Below are positions 6,153 to 7,269 of a stretch of DNA of 7,269 bases, piece by piece. The notes beneath the pieces were generated by a model. The model ran no database searches, had not been told where the DNA came from, and worked only from the letters and a program-made list of their open reading frames with translations. The DNA comes from Massilia sp. UBA2604 (lineage in GTDB: Bacteria > Pseudomonadota > Gammaproteobacteria > Burkholderiales > Burkholderiaceae_D). Numbering within the stretch: position 1 is the first letter of the stretch; each line of letters begins with the position of its first letter. The stretch is from contig DDKG01000310.1 of assembly GCA_002339265.1 (NCBI GenBank), forward strand, positions 1-7,269, read 5' to 3'. Made by a program: the position numbers and the translations under genes.

Positions 6153-7063
6153 ATCGCCTCCAGGCGCTCCAGCATGGGCGCGCAGCGTTCCTTCAAGAGC
6201 GCATGCAGCAGCTTCACCGCAGGCGAGAACTGCTTGCGGTGCGGGCACACCAGGTTCAAGGGGGTGGCTTCTCCGGGAACGTCCGGCAAGACCACCTCCA
6301 GCCTTCCCGCGGCCACGTCGCCGCAGACGTCGAGCCAGGATTTGTAGGCGATGCCTTCGCCCATCACGGCCCAGCGCCGCACCACGTCGGCGTCGTCGCT
6401 CACCAGCGCGCCTGTCACCGGCACCACCCGGTCGCCTTCCGGCAGCGGAAAACACCAGCGGTCATAGATACGGCCGCGCAGGCGGTAGGCCAGGCAGCTG
6501 TGCGTGGCCAGGTCGGCCAGCACCGCGGGGCGGCCGTGCCGTTCCAGGTAGGCGGGAGATGCGATCAGCACACGCCGGTTCTGTGGCGCCACCGGCAGCG
6601 CGATGAAGCTCGCGTCGTCGATCTGGCCATAGCGCAGCGCGATGTCGACCGGATCGCGGAACACGTCCGCCACCTGGTCCGACACCAGCAGCTGGATGTC
6701 CAGGCCCGGATGCGCGCGCCGGAATTCTCCGATCCACGGCAGCAGCACGTTGCGGCCAAAGTCGGACGGCGCCGCCACCTGCAAGGTGCCTGCCAGCTGC
6801 GCATCCTCGCCGCGCATGCCGTCCTGGCCGTCGCGCAGCGCCTGCAGCGCATCCTGGGCAAAGGGCAGGTAGCGCTTGCCCTCGTCGGTCAGGCGCAGGC
6901 TGCGCGTCGAGCGCGCGAACAGGCGGACGTCGAGTTCGCGCTCCAGCCTCTGAATCGCGGCGCTGGCCTGGCCGGGCAACAGGTTGACTTCGCGCGCGGC
7001 CTGCGAAAAGCTGCCCAGGGCGGCGGCGCGCACGAACACCGACAGGTCGTCGAGGCGGATCAT
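6149..7063 (-). CDS. LysR-family transcriptional regulator
   Basis: This 304-residue LysR-type regulator starts at the ATG complementary to 7061-7063, with AGGAG (complement of 7069-7073) five bases upstream. A further in-frame ATG at 7102 would add 13 residues and has no comparable site. The N-terminal helix-turn-helix spans roughly residues 17-38 (GSFSQAAREVNLLPGQASAAIQ), followed by RLERELDVRLFARSTRSLRLTDEG, the standard LysR wing. The effector-binding domain starts near 90 (GTLQVAAPSDFGRNVLLPWI) and contains DIALRYGQIDDASF and the late WAVMGEGIAYKSWLDVCGDVAAGRLEVVLPD stretch, typical of the large CrgA-like LysR subgroup. It is divergent from the dehydrogenase gene at 7171 with 107 bases between, so it probably regulates that gene and itself. 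The inducer is unknown. Its TAA stop interlocks with the stop of the convergent amidohydrolase gene. Confidence 0.92.
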   Translation of the reverse strand: MIRLDDLSVFVRAAALGSFSQAAREVNLLPGQASAAIQRLERELDVRLFARSTRSLRLTDEGKRYLPFAQDALQALRDGQDGMRGEDAQLAGTLQVAAPSDFGRNVLLPWIGEFRRAHPGLDIQLLVSDQVADVFRDPVDIALRYGQIDDASFIALPVAPQNRRVLIASPAYLERHGRPAVLADLATHSCLAYRLRGRIYDRWCFPLPEGDRVVPVTGALVSDDADVVRRWAVMGEGIAYKSWLDVCGDVAAGRLEVVLPDVPGEATPLNLVCPHRKQFSPAVKLLHALLKERCAPMLERLEAI

Positions 7064-7073
7064 TTTCTCTCCT

Positions 7074-7131
7074 ACAGTGAAAGTGAAACCCTGCCGTGGC
7101 ACTGTTTCGTTCGTCGGTGCATCCCTAGAAT
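7074..7131 (+). promoter_or_regulatory. Divergent control region, LysR / dehydrogenase
   Basis: The 107-base gap between the divergent genes holds a perfect 6-bp inverted repeat, ACAGTG (7074-7079) and CACTGT (7100-7105), and a tandem GTGAAA GTGAAA (7077-7088). TAGAAT (7126-7131) matches five of six -10 positions, and the -35 region about 17-18 bp upstream would overlap CACTGT but is poor. This arrangement suits a LysR-type activator binding beside the dehydrogenase promoter. The specific sites are inference. Confidence 0.35.
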
Positions 7132-7170
7132 CCTCTCCAACCCCTGCCCACTTTACGCCTGGAGAAGAAA

Positions 7171-7269
7171 ATGAAAGCGATAGTCTATACCCAACACGGC
7201 CTGCCCATCGACGACCCCCAGGCCCTGGTCGACACCGAGCTGCCCATGCCGCTGGCCGGCCCGCACGAC
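7171..7269 (+). CDS. Zinc-type alcohol dehydrogenase-like (MDR) protein, 5' part
   Basis: Only the first 33 residues are present and the gene runs off the right edge. The ATG at 7171 follows TGGAGA (7160-7165) by five bases. The visible N-terminus, MKAIVYTQHGLPIDDPQALVDTELPMPLAGPHD, matches the start of zinc-binding alcohol dehydrogenase/NADPH:quinone reductase-like proteins of the medium-chain dehydrogenase/reductase superfamily, where 'MKAIGYTQ..LPI.DP.AL.D.ELP.P.PGPHDLLV' is typical. Such proteins are cytoplasmic NAD(P)H-dependent oxidoreductases. Cofactor and zinc motifs lie outside the window, so the subfamily cannot be fixed. It is probably regulated by the divergent LysR gene. Confidence 0.78.
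   Translation, partial: MKAIVYTQHGLPIDDPQALVDTELPMPLAGPHD

Noticed and set aside
6203..7174. 323-codon + strand open frame opposite the second LysR gene
   Set aside because: It is low-complexity (Arg/Gln/His/Val), has no known motifs and lies fully antisense to a clear LysR gene.

Overview
The window is GC-rich throughout, with gene-dense coding on both strands and good Shine-Dalgarno (SD) sites. Protein similarity as I remember it (PhoX, ArgP/ArgO, DUF2750, LysR/MDR pair) suggests a betaproteobacterial chromosome, most likely of the Massilia/Oxalobacteraceae type. The genus is an inference, not something shown directly. I see no tRNA, rRNA, CRISPR array, insertion sequence or phage gene, and base use looks even across the genes.

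Layout: (1) 1-234, + strand, the 3' end of a DUF2750-like gene. (2) 279-318, four 7-bp half-sites spaced exactly 11 bp apart, i.e. a double Pho box, followed by a -10 element. (3) 378-2645, + strand, a GTG-started PhoX alkaline phosphatase with a twin-arginine signal and a lipobox, closed by a strong intrinsic terminator (2679-2717). (4) 2786-3253, + strand, a small unrecognised membrane protein whose 3' end overlaps the next gene antisense. (5) 3178-4071, - strand, ArgP/LysG-type LysR regulator, divergent from (6) 4179-4796, + strand, ArgO/LysE-type basic amino acid exporter. (7) 4869-6152, + strand, a TTG-started exported amidohydrolase of the COG1228 peptidase-like group. (8) 6149-7063, - strand, a second LysR regulator whose stop codon interlocks with that of gene 7. 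(9) 7171 to the edge, + strand, the start of a zinc-type (MDR) alcohol dehydrogenase/quinone reductase-like gene.

How they work together: phoX forms a self-contained phosphate-starvation unit. The argP/argO pair is the classic sensor and exporter for excess lysine or arginine. The downstream exported amidohydrolase belongs to a group that includes dipeptidases acting on Xaa-Arg/Lys and Xaa-Pro peptides, so it may be linked to basic amino acid or peptide handling (inference). The second LysR gene probably controls the divergent dehydrogenase.

I did not find a clearly undescribed biological system here. The most useful observations are the four-site Pho box, the possible peptidase/exporter link, and several unusual gene-end and leader arrangements.
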